A stretch of 64,000 bases of DNA from Streptomyces akebiae (GTDB taxonomy: Bacteria; Actinomycetota; Actinomycetes; Streptomycetales; Streptomycetaceae). The stretch spans positions 2,604,001 to 2,668,000 of the forward strand of contig NZ_CP080647.1 in the NCBI RefSeq assembly GCF_019599145.1. The letters are read 5' to 3'. A program made the position numbers and the translations under genes. The notes under the pieces were generated by a model. It searched no databases. It had not been told where the DNA came from and was given only the letters and a program-made list of their open reading frames with translations. Shown piece by piece: positions 16,313 to 25,024 of the stretch (positions within the stretch are counted from its first letter, which is position 1; each line of letters begins with the position of its first letter).

Positions 16313-17913
16313 GAGGCCGCCGCCTTCCCCGAGTCGCCGGAACCGTCGTCGTCCAACCCGGTTCTCAACCGTTCCCGTGCGTGGTGCTCGACGCCGAGCA
16401 TGTAGAGGCCGACCCGCTTCTCCGTGAGGTCCCTCGTGTCGTCGAAGCGGCCGACGAGCCGGCCGTCCCTGAGGACGAGCAACCGGTCGGAGAGGGCGAG
16501 GAGTTCGGTGAGGTCGGCGGAGATGAGGAGGACCGCGGCGCCCCCGTCGCGGGCGGCGACCAGCCGCTCGTACATGAAGCGCATGGCGCCGATGTCCACG
16601 CCGCGCGTGACCTGGGAGGCGATCAGAAGCCTCGGTCCGGCCGAGAGTTCGCGGGCGACGACGACCTTCTGCATGTTGCCGCCGGACAGTGCGCGCACCG
16701 GGACGGACGGGTCGGGGGTGCGGATCGCGTAGTCCTGGACGAGTCGCTCGGCGTGGGCGCGCACGGCTGCCGGGCGCAGCACGCCGCGGCGGGCGAGGGG
16801 CGGGCGGTCGTGCCGGTCGACGACGAGGTTGTCGGCGATGGACTCGTCGAGCGCGGCCCCGTCGTGGAGGCGGTCCTCGGGGACGTACCCGATGCCGGCC
16901 CGGCGGTGTCCCGCGACGTCCAGCCCGGCGGTGTCGGTGTCGCCGACCCGTACGGTCCCCGTGCTCGGCCGGCGCAACCCGGCGAGGATCTCGGCGAGTT
17001 CGGTCTGCCCGTTGCCCTCGATGCCGGCCACGCCGACGATCTCGCCGGCGGCGACATCGAAGTCGAGGCCGTGCAGGGACCGACCGGTCGGGGCGGCGTA
17101 TCCCAGGTCCCGCACCCGCAGCGTGGTCCCGGCGCGCCGGGCCGGGGCCCGGTCCACGTCGAGGGACATCTCGCGGCCGACCATCATCGCGGCGAGTGCG
17201 CGCTCGGAGGTGTCCGCGGTGGCGACGGTCCCGACGAGGGCGCCGGCCCGCATCACGCTCACCCGGTCGCTGATCTCCCGCACCTCGCGCAGCTTGTGGG
17301 AGATGAACAGCACGGTCATCCCGCCGTCGCGCAGGCGTCGCACGGCGGCGAAGAGGTCCTCCGTCTCCTGGGGGGTGAGGACGGCGGTGGGCTCGTCCAG
17401 GATCAGGGTCCGGGCGCGGCGGTGGAGCGCCTTGAGGATCTCGGCGCGCTGGCGCATGCCGACCGAGACCTCGTCGATGCGGGCCAGTGGGTCGACGGCG
17501 AGGCCGGCCTCCTCGGCGAGCCGGGCGGTGGCCTCGACGGCCGCCTTGGCGTCGACCAGACCCCGTCGGCCGGGCTCGACGCCGAGGACGACGTTCTGGG
17601 CGACGGTGAAGGACGGCACCAGCATCAGGTTCTGGTGGACCATGCCCACGCCGAGCGCGATCGCGGCTGCCGGGCCGCGCAGGACGCGGGGCCGACCGCC
17701 GATCAGGATCTCGCCGGACGTGGGCTGCTCCAGACCGTAGAACAGCTTCATCAGCGTGGACTTGCCGGCGCCGTTCTCGCCGACGACCGCGCGGATCTCG
17801 CCGGCCGGTACGTCGAGGTCGACGCCCCGGACCGCGCGGACGCCGTTGGCGTAGGTCTTGGTGACCGCGCGGGTGGCGACGGCGGGCCCGGCCGGGTCCC
17901 ATGACTCGTTCAT
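16309..17913 (-). CDS. ABC transporter ATP-binding protein, tandem NBD (nucleoside/BMP type)
   Basis: 534 residues with two nucleotide-binding domains. The first is canonical: GENGAGKST Walker A near residue 44, VSVGMRQRAEILKAL signature, and LILDEPTAVLTPQE Walker B. The second is degenerate, as usual for the RbsA/NupO-type family: GIEGNGQTE in the Walker A position, LSGGNMQK signature, and LLIASQVTRGVDIG where the catalytic Glu is replaced. ATG 17913 has a weak ribosome site. It energises uptake with the two permeases and the lipoprotein encoded just upstream. Confidence 0.93.
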   Translation of the reverse strand: MNESWDPAGPAVATRAVTKTYANGVRAVRGVDLDVPAGEIRAVVGENGAGKSTLMKLFYGLEQPTSGEILIGGRPRVLRGPAAAIALGVGMVHQNLMLVPSFTVAQNVVLGVEPGRRGLVDAKAAVEATARLAEEAGLAVDPLARIDEVSVGMRQRAEILKALHRRARTLILDEPTAVLTPQETEDLFAAVRRLRDGGMTVLFISHKLREVREISDRVSVMRAGALVGTVATADTSERALAAMMVGREMSLDVDRAPARRAGTTLRVRDLGYAAPTGRSLHGLDFDVAAGEIVGVAGIEGNGQTELAEILAGLRRPSTGTVRVGDTDTAGLDVAGHRRAGIGYVPEDRLHDGAALDESIADNLVVDRHDRPPLARRGVLRPAAVRAHAERLVQDYAIRTPDPSVPVRALSGGNMQKVVVARELSAGPRLLIASQVTRGVDIGAMRFMYERLVAARDGGAAVLLISADLTELLALSDRLLVLRDGRLVGRFDDTRDLTEKRVGLYMLGVEHHARERLRTGLDDDGSGDSGKAAAS

Positions 17914-17942
17914 CTCAAGGCCGTTCGGGGTGGGTTCGGGGG

Positions 17943-19037
17943 TCAGAAGGCGCTGGGGACCGTGAGGGAACCGGACTTCACGCGGTCGGCCGCCTCCTGC
18001 AGCTCGGTGCGGATCTTCTCCGGCACGATCTCCTGGAAGTGGGTGTCGTCGACGTAACCGACCGCGTCCTCGGCGAGACCGACGCTCTCCACCGCGCCGT
18101 ACTTCACGGCGTCCTTCTTGTCGTCCTCGGCGGCCTGGTAGAGGGCGTTGCCGACGTTCTTGAGGATCGAGGTGACGACGGTGTTCTTCTGGGCGTTGTC
18201 GGTGAGGGTCCGGTACTGGTCGGAGTCGACGCCGAAGGTGTAGCGGCCGGCGTTCGCGGCCGACTCGAAGGTGCCGAGTCCGGAGAGCCCGGCGACCGGC
18301 CAGACGAGGGCGGCGCCCTGCCCGTACATCGCGGTGGAGATCTCCTTGCCCTTGGCGGGGTCGCCGAAGGGCTTGTCGCCCCCGACGTACTGGGTGAGGA
18401 CGTCGGAGTTCTTCCCGCCCGCCGCCTTGAATCCGGCCTTGAATCCGACGATGAAGTCCTCGATGACGGGGATCTTCACGCCTCCGACGACGCCGACCTT
18501 GTTCAGGGATTCGGCGCCCTTGAGGGCTTTCTCCGCGACCAGCTTCTCGGCGAGGAATCCGGCCAGATATCCGCCCTCGTTCTGCTTGAACGTCACCGAG
18601 TAGACGTTCTCGCACTTGTTGGAACAGCCGTTCTTGCCGGTGTAGTCGACAGCGGAGTCGAACACCCAGAACTTCTTGTCCGGATACTGCGGGGCGAGTT
18701 CACCGATGTAGTCGGTGACGTCGAAGGTGCCGGCCGCGAGGATGTCGTAGTCGTCGGCCGCCGCCGCGTCCTCGAATCCCGGCTCCCACTTGGTTCGGTC
18801 CTGCCCCAGTTCCACCACCTTCAACTCGTAGTCGAGCTCGCTCTCGGCACGCTTCAGCCCCTCGTACGCGGAGTCGAAGAACGACTTGTCGCCGAGCCCG
18901 CCATTGACCACCAATTTGATCCGGGTCTTTCCGGAGGACGCGGCCCCGGAATCGTCCGAGCCCGATCCCCCGCACGCGCTCAGCACGAGCATTCCCGCCA
19001 CCGCGACAGCGGCTCCCGGTCCGTAACTTCTCATCAT
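17943..19037 (-). CDS. BMP-family nucleoside-binding lipoprotein
   Basis: 364 residues from ATG 19037, preceded by a perfect AGGAGG. A signal peptide ends in the lipobox LSAC with Cys about residue 22, then a Gly/Ser linker. The body is a BMP/Med family binding protein (GDKSFFDSAYEGLKRAE; VYSVTFKQNEGGYLAGFLAE; GVVGGVKIPVIEDFIVGFKAG). It captures the substrate, probably a nucleoside, outside the membrane for the ABC importer. First gene of the transport operon; its upstream region carries one of the two LacI-type palindromes. Codon 1 could also be further upstream (19103), but that would run through the operator. Confidence 0.92.
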   Translation of the reverse strand: MMRSYGPGAAVAVAGMLVLSACGGSGSDDSGAASSGKTRIKLVVNGGLGDKSFFDSAYEGLKRAESELDYELKVVELGQDRTKWEPGFEDAAAADDYDILAAGTFDVTDYIGELAPQYPDKKFWVFDSAVDYTGKNGCSNKCENVYSVTFKQNEGGYLAGFLAEKLVAEKALKGAESLNKVGVVGGVKIPVIEDFIVGFKAGFKAAGGKNSDVLTQYVGGDKPFGDPAKGKEISTAMYGQGAALVWPVAGLSGLGTFESAANAGRYTFGVDSDQYRTLTDNAQKNTVVTSILKNVGNALYQAAEDDKKDAVKYGAVESVGLAEDAVGYVDDTHFQEIVPEKIRTELQEAADRVKSGSLTVPSAF

Positions 19038-19100
19038 CCTCGACCTCCTGATCATTTTCCCTGCTTTCGCTTTCCGCGCTGACAGCGACAGTAAGAAGTG

Positions 19101-19112
19101 CAAAACGTTTTG
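19101..19112. promoter_or_regulatory. LacI-family operator before the nucleoside transporter
   Basis: Perfect 12-bp palindrome CAAAACGTTTTG, 64 bp before the lipoprotein start. LacI/PurR-family repressors typically bind such AAACGTTT-centred palindromes. An identical copy lies before the amidohydrolase-lacI operon at 23463-23474. The linked LacI gene at 21037 is the obvious candidate regulator. Confidence 0.85.
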
Positions 19113-19154
19113 GCTACGTCGAACGGTTTCTGTTTGATTTCTTCCAGGGGAATT

Positions 19155-20075
19155 TCAGCCGTCGGGCAGCAGTGCGGCCGCGGCGATGCGAACGGCCCGG
19201 TCGAAACCGGTCTCCCGGTCCGCGGCGGACAGGGCCTCGCCGGTGCGGACGTGGTCCGACACGGTCAGTACGGCGAGCGCCTCGCCGCCCTCCGCCGCGG
19301 CCACGGCGTACAGCCCGGCCGCCTCCATCTCGACGGCGAGGGTGCCCCGGCGTTCGAGGGCGTCGAGGACCGCGGGCCGGTCCAGGTAGAAGTGGTCGCT
19401 GGAGAACACCGGGCCGATGTGCACGGCCGGGCGTTCCGAGCCGCCGGAGCCGCCACCGGAGCCGCCGCCGGAGCCGGCCCGTCCTCGCGGTGCGTCCGGG
19501 CCGTGCCGGTCCTCCCGTTCGACGGTGCCCGCCGCGTCGACGGCCGCGCGCAACGACCGGTAGGACGCGGCGAGGGACAGGGTCACGCCGTCCACCAGGA
19601 GGCGGCTGACGCTGGAGTCGGTGTGCGCGGCGGAGGCGATGACGACGTCCCGGAGGGCGACCGAGGTGGACAGCGCGCCCGCCGTGCCGACCCGGACGAT
19701 CCGCCGGACCCCGTAGTGCCGGAACAACTCCGTCGCGTAGATCGACACCGACGGGATGCCCATGCCGGAGGCGAGCACCGACATCGGCACGCCCCTGTAC
19801 GTGCCGGTGTAGCCGAGGACGCCGCGCACCTCGGTGACGAGCCGCGCGTCCTCGAGCACCGTCTCGGCGATCCGCCGGGCCCGCCGCGGGTCACCGGGCA
19901 TCAGCACGAGCGGCGCGAAGTCGCCCGGGGCGGCGGAGATGTGGGGGGTGCCGACGGTCGCGGACGTACCGACGGTCGCGGACGTACCGACGGTCGCGGG
20001 AGTGCCGACGGCCCCGGGATCGCCGAGGGCCCCGGGATCGCCGACGGGTTCCGCTGCGGCCTCGGCGGCCGTCAC
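19155..20075 (-). CDS. Purine nucleoside phosphorylase (DeoD-like)
   Basis: Phosphorolyses (deoxy)nucleosides to base and (deoxy)ribose-1-phosphate. 306 residues from GTG 20075, overlapping the upstream gene by 4 bp. The core has the DeoD/PNP_UDP fold: PLVLMPGDPRRA, GMGIPSVSIYATEL, GTAGAL, GPVFSSDHFYL, VEMEAAGLYAVA and the catalytic Asp in TVSDHVRTGE. Two oddities stand out: an N-terminal extension of about 40 residues made from an 18-bp DNA repeat (G-T-[SP]-A-T-V units), and a Gly/Ser-rich insert near residue 205. Its place next to a nucleoside importer supports salvage of imported nucleosides. Confidence 0.88.
   Translation of the reverse strand: MTAAEAAAEPVGDPGALGDPGAVGTPATVGTSATVGTSATVGTPHISAAPGDFAPLVLMPGDPRRARRIAETVLEDARLVTEVRGVLGYTGTYRGVPMSVLASGMGIPSVSIYATELFRHYGVRRIVRVGTAGALSTSVALRDVVIASAAHTDSSVSRLLVDGVTLSLAASYRSLRAAVDAAGTVEREDRHGPDAPRGRAGSGGGSGGGSGGSERPAVHIGPVFSSDHFYLDRPAVLDALERRGTLAVEMEAAGLYAVAAAEGGEALAVLTVSDHVRTGEALSAADRETGFDRAVRIAAAALLPDG
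19951..20040 (-). repeat. 18-bp tandem repeat, five units, inside the phosphorylase 5' end
   Basis: Units begin at 19951, 19969, 19987, 20005 and 20023; the first two are identical and the rest are diverged. The 18-bp length preserves the frame and encodes six-residue units in the N-terminal extension before the catalytic domain. Confidence 0.85.
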
Positions 20076-20821
20076 AGCTCCTCCCCCGCGAGCCAGCGGA
20101 CGAGGCGGTCCCACAGTTCGGGGTAGCCGTCCCATTCCAGGAACGGGGGCGGGGCCCAGTGCGGCGCGACGTCGGAGGTGAAGGCGGCCGAGCGGCCGCT
20201 TCCGTGGCCGCCGACCACCAGCAGCGGATGTCCGGCGCACTCGGCGAGCAGCGCGGCGTCCGGTCGTACGGCGACCTCGTTGAGGCCGAGGAGCGCGGGC
20301 CAGGTCCGGTCGAGTCCGGAGACGACCGGGTGCGGGCCCACCACCTCGGGGACGGCCCCGGCCGTCAGCTCCACCCGGTCGTCGCGGTCGAGCATCGTCA
20401 CCGGCAGGGCGGCGGCCAGTGGCGTACGCCCCCAGCGTGCACGGGCGTCGATGCCGCTGAAGGTCAGATAGCCGCCGATCATCAGCACACCTCCGCCACG
20501 CTCGACGAAGTCCCGCACCAGCTCCGAGCGGTCGGGCGCGGGCTCGGACCGGTTGAAGGTCTCCGGCGGCAGTTGGAAGCTGTTCGCGCCGACATCGCTG
20601 ATGACCACGACGTCGAACACGTCGAGGCCGTCGGGGGTGTCCGGGACCCGGGTGGGTATCTCGTGCGCGGGCACGTACGTCACCTCGTGACCGCGTGAGC
20701 GCAGCGCGTCGAGGAAGACGCCACCGCCCTCGGTGTACTCGGCGGTGTGGAAGGCGTCGAAGCCCTTCTGATGGACGGTGTACGTGAACCAGGACTCGCC
20801 GACGACGAGGACTCTTGGCAT
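20072..20821 (-). CDS. ThuA/class-I glutamine amidotransferase-like protein
   Basis: 249 residues from ATG 20821. The fold is that of the putative glutamine-amidotransferase/ThuA-like family: VLVVGESWFTYTVHQKGFDAF at the N-terminus, DVVVISDVGANSFQL, a glycine-rich GGGVLMIGGYLTFSG turn, and a late VVGGHGSGRSAAFTSD segment. No Cys-His-Glu amidotransferase triad is obvious, so a non-amidotransferase role is possible. It is coupled to the purine nucleoside phosphorylase gene. The family is often annotated as cytoplasmic or sugar-related; an exact function cannot be given. Confidence 0.75.
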   Translation of the reverse strand: MPRVLVVGESWFTYTVHQKGFDAFHTAEYTEGGGVFLDALRSRGHEVTYVPAHEIPTRVPDTPDGLDVFDVVVISDVGANSFQLPPETFNRSEPAPDRSELVRDFVERGGGVLMIGGYLTFSGIDARARWGRTPLAAALPVTMLDRDDRVELTAGAVPEVVGPHPVVSGLDRTWPALLGLNEVAVRPDAALLAECAGHPLLVVGGHGSGRSAAFTSDVAPHWAPPPFLEWDGYPELWDRLVRWLAGEEL

Positions 20822-20870
20822 GGGCGAACCGCCTTTCTCTCGGGGGGATCGGGAGGTGTTCGGAGCCGTG

Positions 20871-20930
20871 TCCGGGCACCTCGGGGCACGTCCGGGCACC
20901 TCGGGGCACGTCCGGGCGTCTCGGGGCACA
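20871..20930. repeat. 20-bp tandem repeat, three units, in the leader of the ThuA-like gene
   Basis: Units at 20871, 20891 and 20911; the first two are identical (TCCGGGCACCTCGGGGCACG) and the third differs at three bases. It lies 50-109 bp upstream of the start codon in an otherwise gene-free 215-bp gap. It could be an array of protein sites or a slippage tract. Confidence 0.75.
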
Positions 20931-21036
20931 GGGACATGACCGCGCGTCGCGGCGACCGTGATCGTGGTGGGTGTGCTCTTGGTGGGTGGCTCGTGGTGGG
21001 CGCGATCGTGAGGGGGCCGGTCGCGGTGGGCGTGGT

Positions 21037-22080
21037 TCAGCGGGCGGCGGGCGGCGCCGTGCTCCCCCGCACCTTCAGCTCCACGGGGAGGGTGTGCCGG
21101 GACGCGGGCGGGACCTCGCCCCGGGAGACGTACTGGAGGAGTTGCGCGGTGGCCGTGCGCCCGACGTCGTAGGCGGGCTGGTGGACGGTGGTCAGCGGCG
21201 GGTTGATCAGCGAGGCGGCCCGGATGTCGTCAAAGCCGACGACGGAGACGTCCTCCGGCACGGACAGCCCGGCCTCCCGCAGCGCGGCGAGCGCGCCGAA
21301 CGCCATCAGGTCGTTGGCCGCGAACACGGCGGTGCGGTCCGCGAGCCCGCCGTCGTCGAGCAGTTCGACGACGAGGCGGTGTCCGGACTCCTCCTTGAAG
21401 TCACCCGTCCGCTCGACGACATCGCCGTGGAAGGCCTGGCGGAAGCCGTGCGCGCGGGCCGCCCCGCTTCGCAGGTCGCGTGGGCCGGTCAGCATCAGGG
21501 CCCGGCGGTGGCCGAGCGCCCGCAGATGCTCGCCGACCAGCCGCCCGCCCGCCTCGTGGTCGGCGCTGGCGATGAGCGCCCCGCTCAGGCCCTCCACCTC
21601 CTCGTCGGCGAGCGCGATGGGGAACTTGCCCATCAGCGCCTCCAGCCGCCGCCGGGACGGGGGCGACCCGGAGGCGTACACCATGCCGTCGATGAACCGG
21701 CTGCGGATCATGCCGAGGTAGCGGTCCTCGCGGTCGGCGTCGAACTCGGTGTTGCACAGGATCAGCCCGTACCCGAGGTCGTGGGCGGCGTCCTCGGCGC
21801 CCTTGGCCAGCTCGGCGAAGAAGGTGTTGCTGATGTCCGGGATCAGCAGGCCGATCACGGAGGTGGCACCGGCCTGGAGGCTGCGGGCCAGCGACGCCGG
21901 CACGTACCCCAGCCGGTTGACGACGCTCCGCACCCGGGCGGCGGTCTGTTCGTTGACGGGACGGTTCCCGCTCAGCACGTGCGAGACGGTGGTGGGGCTG
22001 ACCCCGGCCGCCGCGGCCACGTCCTTGATGGAGGCGGCCCGGCGCACGGCGGACCGGTCATGGGCGGTGTCACGGGTCAT
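21037..22080 (-). CDS. LacI-family transcriptional repressor
   Basis: 347 residues. The N-terminal helix-turn-helix ASIKDVAAAAGVSPTTVSHVLSGNRPV (about 16-40) is typical of LacI/GalR, followed by the hinge LGYVPASLARSL and a periplasmic-binding-protein-like effector domain (IGLLIPDISNTFFAELAKGAED; FAANDLMAFGAL; VVGFDDI). The start overlaps the amidohydrolase end by 11 bp, so both are one operon behind the CAAAACGTTTTG site at 23463; autoregulation is therefore likely. The second copy of the site lies before the transporter. The effector is probably a nucleoside, base or sugar phosphate. Confidence 0.93.
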   Translation of the reverse strand: MTRDTAHDRSAVRRAASIKDVAAAAGVSPTTVSHVLSGNRPVNEQTAARVRSVVNRLGYVPASLARSLQAGATSVIGLLIPDISNTFFAELAKGAEDAAHDLGYGLILCNTEFDADREDRYLGMIRSRFIDGMVYASGSPPSRRRLEALMGKFPIALADEEVEGLSGALIASADHEAGGRLVGEHLRALGHRRALMLTGPRDLRSGAARAHGFRQAFHGDVVERTGDFKEESGHRLVVELLDDGGLADRTAVFAANDLMAFGALAALREAGLSVPEDVSVVGFDDIRAASLINPPLTTVHQPAYDVGRTATAQLLQYVSRGEVPPASRHTLPVELKVRGSTAPPAAR

Positions 22081-23443
22081 AGTGCTGCACCGCCCTCCCG
22101 TGGGAGGTGTCGAGGATCCGCGCCACGCGCGCGTCGGCCTCGGCGAGCAGCGCGGGCTCGTCGACGGTGAGGAGCCGTCCGTCACGCATCAGCACCCGCC
22201 CGTCGACGACCACCGTGCGGACGTCACTGGCGCGGGCGCTGTAGACGAGCGCGGCACGCGCGTCGTGCAGTGGACGGCAGTGTGGGCCGGACAGGTCGGT
22301 GAGGACGATGTCGGCGCGCATGCCCGGCTCCAGCGCACCGATCCGGTCGTGGAGCCCCAGGGCCCGGGCCCCGCCCCGCACGGCCGTCCGCAGGGTGTCG
22401 GACACCGTCATCCAGGTCGCGTCCCGCACCGCCTGCTTCTGCGTGAGCGCCACCAGCCGGAGCGCCTCCCACACGTCGAGGGTGTTGTGCCCGGCGGCCC
22501 CGTCCGTGCCGACGGCCACCGTGATCCCGGCGCCCAGCAGGTCGCGGACCGGCGTCAGCGGGGACAGCGCGTGCTTGAGATACACCTTGGGGCAGCAGGC
22601 CACGGCGGTCCTGTCCGCGTACTCGGCCAGCAGCGGCAGATCCCCTTCGACGATCCCGCACCCGTGCGCGATGAGGGCGCCCGCGTCCAGGACACCGGTG
22701 TCGTGCAGCACCCGGACGGGGGTGATCCCACGCCGCTCCAGGCTGGACTCCGTCTGCTCCAGGTGCTCGGCGGCGTGGATGTGCATCCGCACCCCGAGCC
22801 GCCGGGCGTGGTCGGCCAGGGTCCGCAGGTCCTGGTCGTCGACGGTGTACGGCGCGTGCGGCCCGAGCGAGACGGTCACCCGGCCGTCGGACCCGCCGTG
22901 CCAGGCCTCGGCGAACGCGACGCCGGCCTCCAGCGCCGACGCGCCACCGCTGCTGAAGTAGGTGGGCGCGATGTCGGCCCGCAGCCCGGTCTCGGCCACC
23001 GCCTCGGCGATGCGGTCGGGGAAGAAGTAGTGGTCCGCGAAGGTGGTGACGCCCGACCGGATCATCTCCGCACAGGCCAGCAGCGCACCGGCCCGCACGT
23101 CGTCGGCGGTCAGATTGGACTCCATCGGCCACACGCGGTCGTTGAACCACCCCTCGACCGTGACGTCCTCGGCCGCGCCCCGCATCAGCACCATCGGGCT
23201 GTGCGTGTGCGCGTTCACCAACCCGGGCAGGGCCAGCATCCCCCGCCCGTCGACGACCTCCGTGCCCGGCTCCAGCGGCCGCTGCGCCTCCGTCGGCCGT
23301 ACGTCCACGATGACGCCGTCCGCCACCACGATGTCCCGCCCGGGCAGGACCTCGCACTCGCCCTCCACCGGGACGCGCAGCACGTCACAGCCACGCACCA
23401 GGAGGCGGCGGCGGGTGACGGAAGGGGGCGTTCCGTCGCTCAT
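22070..23443 (-). CDS. Amidohydrolase/deaminase (8-oxoguanine / S-adenosylhomocysteine deaminase-like)
   Basis: 457 residues of the TrzN/SsnA/MtaD-like amidohydrolase family. Metal ligands are visible as HTH (79-81), HIHAAE, the HG of IAHGCG and the Asp of GTDGAAG. ATG 23443 (MSDG) lies 20 bp from the operator; an upstream TTG at 23482 would run through the palindrome and is rejected. Enzymes of this family deaminate oxidised or methylated purines and related nucleosides. Position with a nucleoside importer, phosphorylase and LacI regulator supports purine or modified-nucleoside catabolism; exact substrate unknown. Confidence 0.85.
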   Translation of the reverse strand: MSDGTPPSVTRRRLLVRGCDVLRVPVEGECEVLPGRDIVVADGVIVDVRPTEAQRPLEPGTEVVDGRGMLALPGLVNAHTHSPMVLMRGAAEDVTVEGWFNDRVWPMESNLTADDVRAGALLACAEMIRSGVTTFADHYFFPDRIAEAVAETGLRADIAPTYFSSGGASALEAGVAFAEAWHGGSDGRVTVSLGPHAPYTVDDQDLRTLADHARRLGVRMHIHAAEHLEQTESSLERRGITPVRVLHDTGVLDAGALIAHGCGIVEGDLPLLAEYADRTAVACCPKVYLKHALSPLTPVRDLLGAGITVAVGTDGAAGHNTLDVWEALRLVALTQKQAVRDATWMTVSDTLRTAVRGGARALGLHDRIGALEPGMRADIVLTDLSGPHCRPLHDARAALVYSARASDVRTVVVDGRVLMRDGRLLTVDEPALLAEADARVARILDTSHGRAVQHYDP

Positions 23444-23462
23444 GCGGCACAAGCTAGATATC

Positions 23463-23474
23463 CAAAACGTTTTG
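23463..23474. promoter_or_regulatory. LacI-family operator before the amidohydrolase-lacI operon
   Basis: Perfect 12-bp palindrome CAAAACGTTTTG, identical to the copy at 19101, placed 20 bp before the amidohydrolase start. This position fits repression by blocking initiation. Confidence 0.85.
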
Positions 23475-23505
23475 CACAACAACCAGACGCTTCGGTTATC
23501 GGAAC

Positions 23506-23525
23506 GGGCCCCGGGGCCGGGGCCC
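23506..23525 (-). terminator. Terminator-like hairpin after the LLM oxidoreductase
   Basis: 8-bp perfect stem GGGCCCCG / CGGGGCCC with a 4-nt loop, in the gap between the oxidoreductase stop (23588) and the amidohydrolase operator. Confidence 0.5.
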
Positions 23526-23587
23526 GGCTGTGACCGCCGCGGGCGGCACCGTCCCGCGCCTCCGGGGCGCGAGACGGAATCCCGCGT

Positions 23588-24511
23588 CTACGACAGCTGG
23601 GACTGCACCTGGCCGGAGATCAGCTCCAGGTGGTCCAGGTCGTCGAGGTCGAGGACCTGGAGGTAGACGCGCTGGGAGCCGATGGCCTGGTAGCGGCCGA
23701 GCTTGTCGACGACCTCGGCCGGGGAGCCGGCGAGGCCGTTGGCCTTGAGCTCGTCGACCTCACGGCCGATCGCGGCGGCGCGCCGGGCGACCTCGGCGTC
23801 GTCCTTGCCCACACAGACGACCAGGGCGTTCGAGTACACGAGGTCGTCGCCCTTGCGGCCGGCCTCCTCGGCGGCCTTGCGGACCCGGCCGAACTGGACC
23901 TCGCTGTCCTCGATCGACGCGAACGGCATGTTGAACTCGTCGGCGTACCGCGCGGCGAGCCGCGGGGTGCGGACCGCGCCGTGGCCGCCGACGAGGACGG
24001 GCAGCTTGGCCTGCGCGGGCTTGGGCAGCGCGGGCGAGTCGGTCAGCTGGTAGTGGGTGCCCTCGTACGAGAACGTCTTGCCGACCTCGGTGGCCCACAG
24101 GCCGGTGACGATGGCCAGCTGCTCCTCCAGGCGGCCGAACTTCTCCTTGGGGAACGGGATGCCGTACGCCTTGTGCTCCTCCTCGAACCAACCCGCGCCC
24201 AGGCCGAGTTCGACACGGCCGCCGGACATCTGGTCGATCTGCGCGACCTGGATGGCGAGCACACCCGGCAGGCGGAAGGTTCCTGCAGTCATCAGGGTGC
24301 CGAGGCGGATGCGCTTGGTCTCGCGGGCGAGTCCGGCCAGGGTGATCCAGGCGTCGGTGGGTCCCGGCAGGCCGTCCGACGAACCCATGCGGAGGTAGTG
24401 GTCGGAGCGGAAGAAGGCGTCGAAGCCGAGGTCCTCGGTGGCCTTGGCGACGGTGAGGAGGGTGTCATAGGTCGCCCCCTGCTGGGGCTCGGTGAAGATG
24501 CGAAGATCCAT
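23588..24511 (-). CDS. LLM-class F420-dependent oxidoreductase
   Basis: 307 residues of the luciferase-like TIM-barrel family. MDLRIFTEPQQGATYDTLL and FFRSDHYLRMG at the N-terminus, RIRLGTLMTAGTFRLPGVLA, and GGRVELGLGAGWFEEEH are the family's cofactor-binding segments. Members in actinomycetes use coenzyme F420. Start ATG 24511 is preferred over 24526. It stands alone between two divergently or differently regulated neighbours, and no substrate can be inferred. Confidence 0.9.
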   Translation of the reverse strand: MDLRIFTEPQQGATYDTLLTVAKATEDLGFDAFFRSDHYLRMGSSDGLPGPTDAWITLAGLARETKRIRLGTLMTAGTFRLPGVLAIQVAQIDQMSGGRVELGLGAGWFEEEHKAYGIPFPKEKFGRLEEQLAIVTGLWATEVGKTFSYEGTHYQLTDSPALPKPAQAKLPVLVGGHGAVRTPRLAARYADEFNMPFASIEDSEVQFGRVRKAAEEAGRKGDDLVYSNALVVCVGKDDAEVARRAAAIGREVDELKANGLAGSPAEVVDKLGRYQAIGSQRVYLQVLDLDDLDHLELISGQVQSQLS

Positions 24512-24749
24512 GCCTCCATCCTGCACGCTGACCCCCCGGTCAACGGCACCGGTCCCACCAGTGCCTTGGGGCCACGGTCGGGTGAAATTCCGTCAACCCG
24601 GCTCCCGCGACGGACGGGGTCAGTGACCGGCCGGAACGGTGATCGTTGCTCGGGAGGAGCCGGACCGCCCGGCACCCGTCGCCGGCGGCCGCTGCCGGGA
24701 CGCCCGCACCACGTGCCCCTCAGGGGGCGAGGGCCGAGGAGGCCGTCAC

Positions 24750-24917
24750 ATGTCCCAGGAAGCCGTGCCGGAGCAGGCTGCCGTGCCTGCGCAGCCAAAG
24801 GGTCTGCTCCAGCAGATGGAGGAGCTGATGGCTGCCCTGAACGCGGACCTGTCCCAGCTCGACGCGGAGTTCTCCGCGCCGCGTGCCGCCGCCGCGGAGG
24901 AGAGCGACCCCGCCTGA
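24750..24917 (+). CDS. Small acidic helical protein of unknown function
   Basis: 55 residues from ATG 24750 with GAGGAGG eight bases upstream. The middle (LLQQMEELMAALNADLSQLDAEF) is strongly amphipathic and could form a coiled coil; the ends are Ala/Pro/Glu-rich. No membrane segment, no Cys. The good ribosome site and GC-rich third positions support translation. The 238-bp region upstream, shared with the divergent oxidoreductase, can hold its promoter. I do not recognise the family. Confidence 0.6.
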   Translation: MSQEAVPEQAAVPAQPKGLLQQMEELMAALNADLSQLDAEFSAPRAAAAEESDPA

Positions 24918-25024
24918 CCTTCTCCGAGCCGCGAACCCGACGCCCGGCCACGCCTTCCCGGCCGGGCGCTCGCCGTGTTCGGGGGCCGCGTCCCCTCTTC
25001 CGCCGCTGAGCTGCGTTGTTCGAC

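Noticed and set aside
19951..20040. Possible CRISPR array
   Set aside because: Contiguous 18-bp units without spacers, inside a coding frame: a minisatellite, not CRISPR.
23444..23482. Upstream TTG start for the amidohydrolase
   Set aside because: It would translate through the LacI palindrome and adds residues unrelated to the family; ATG 23443 is sufficient.
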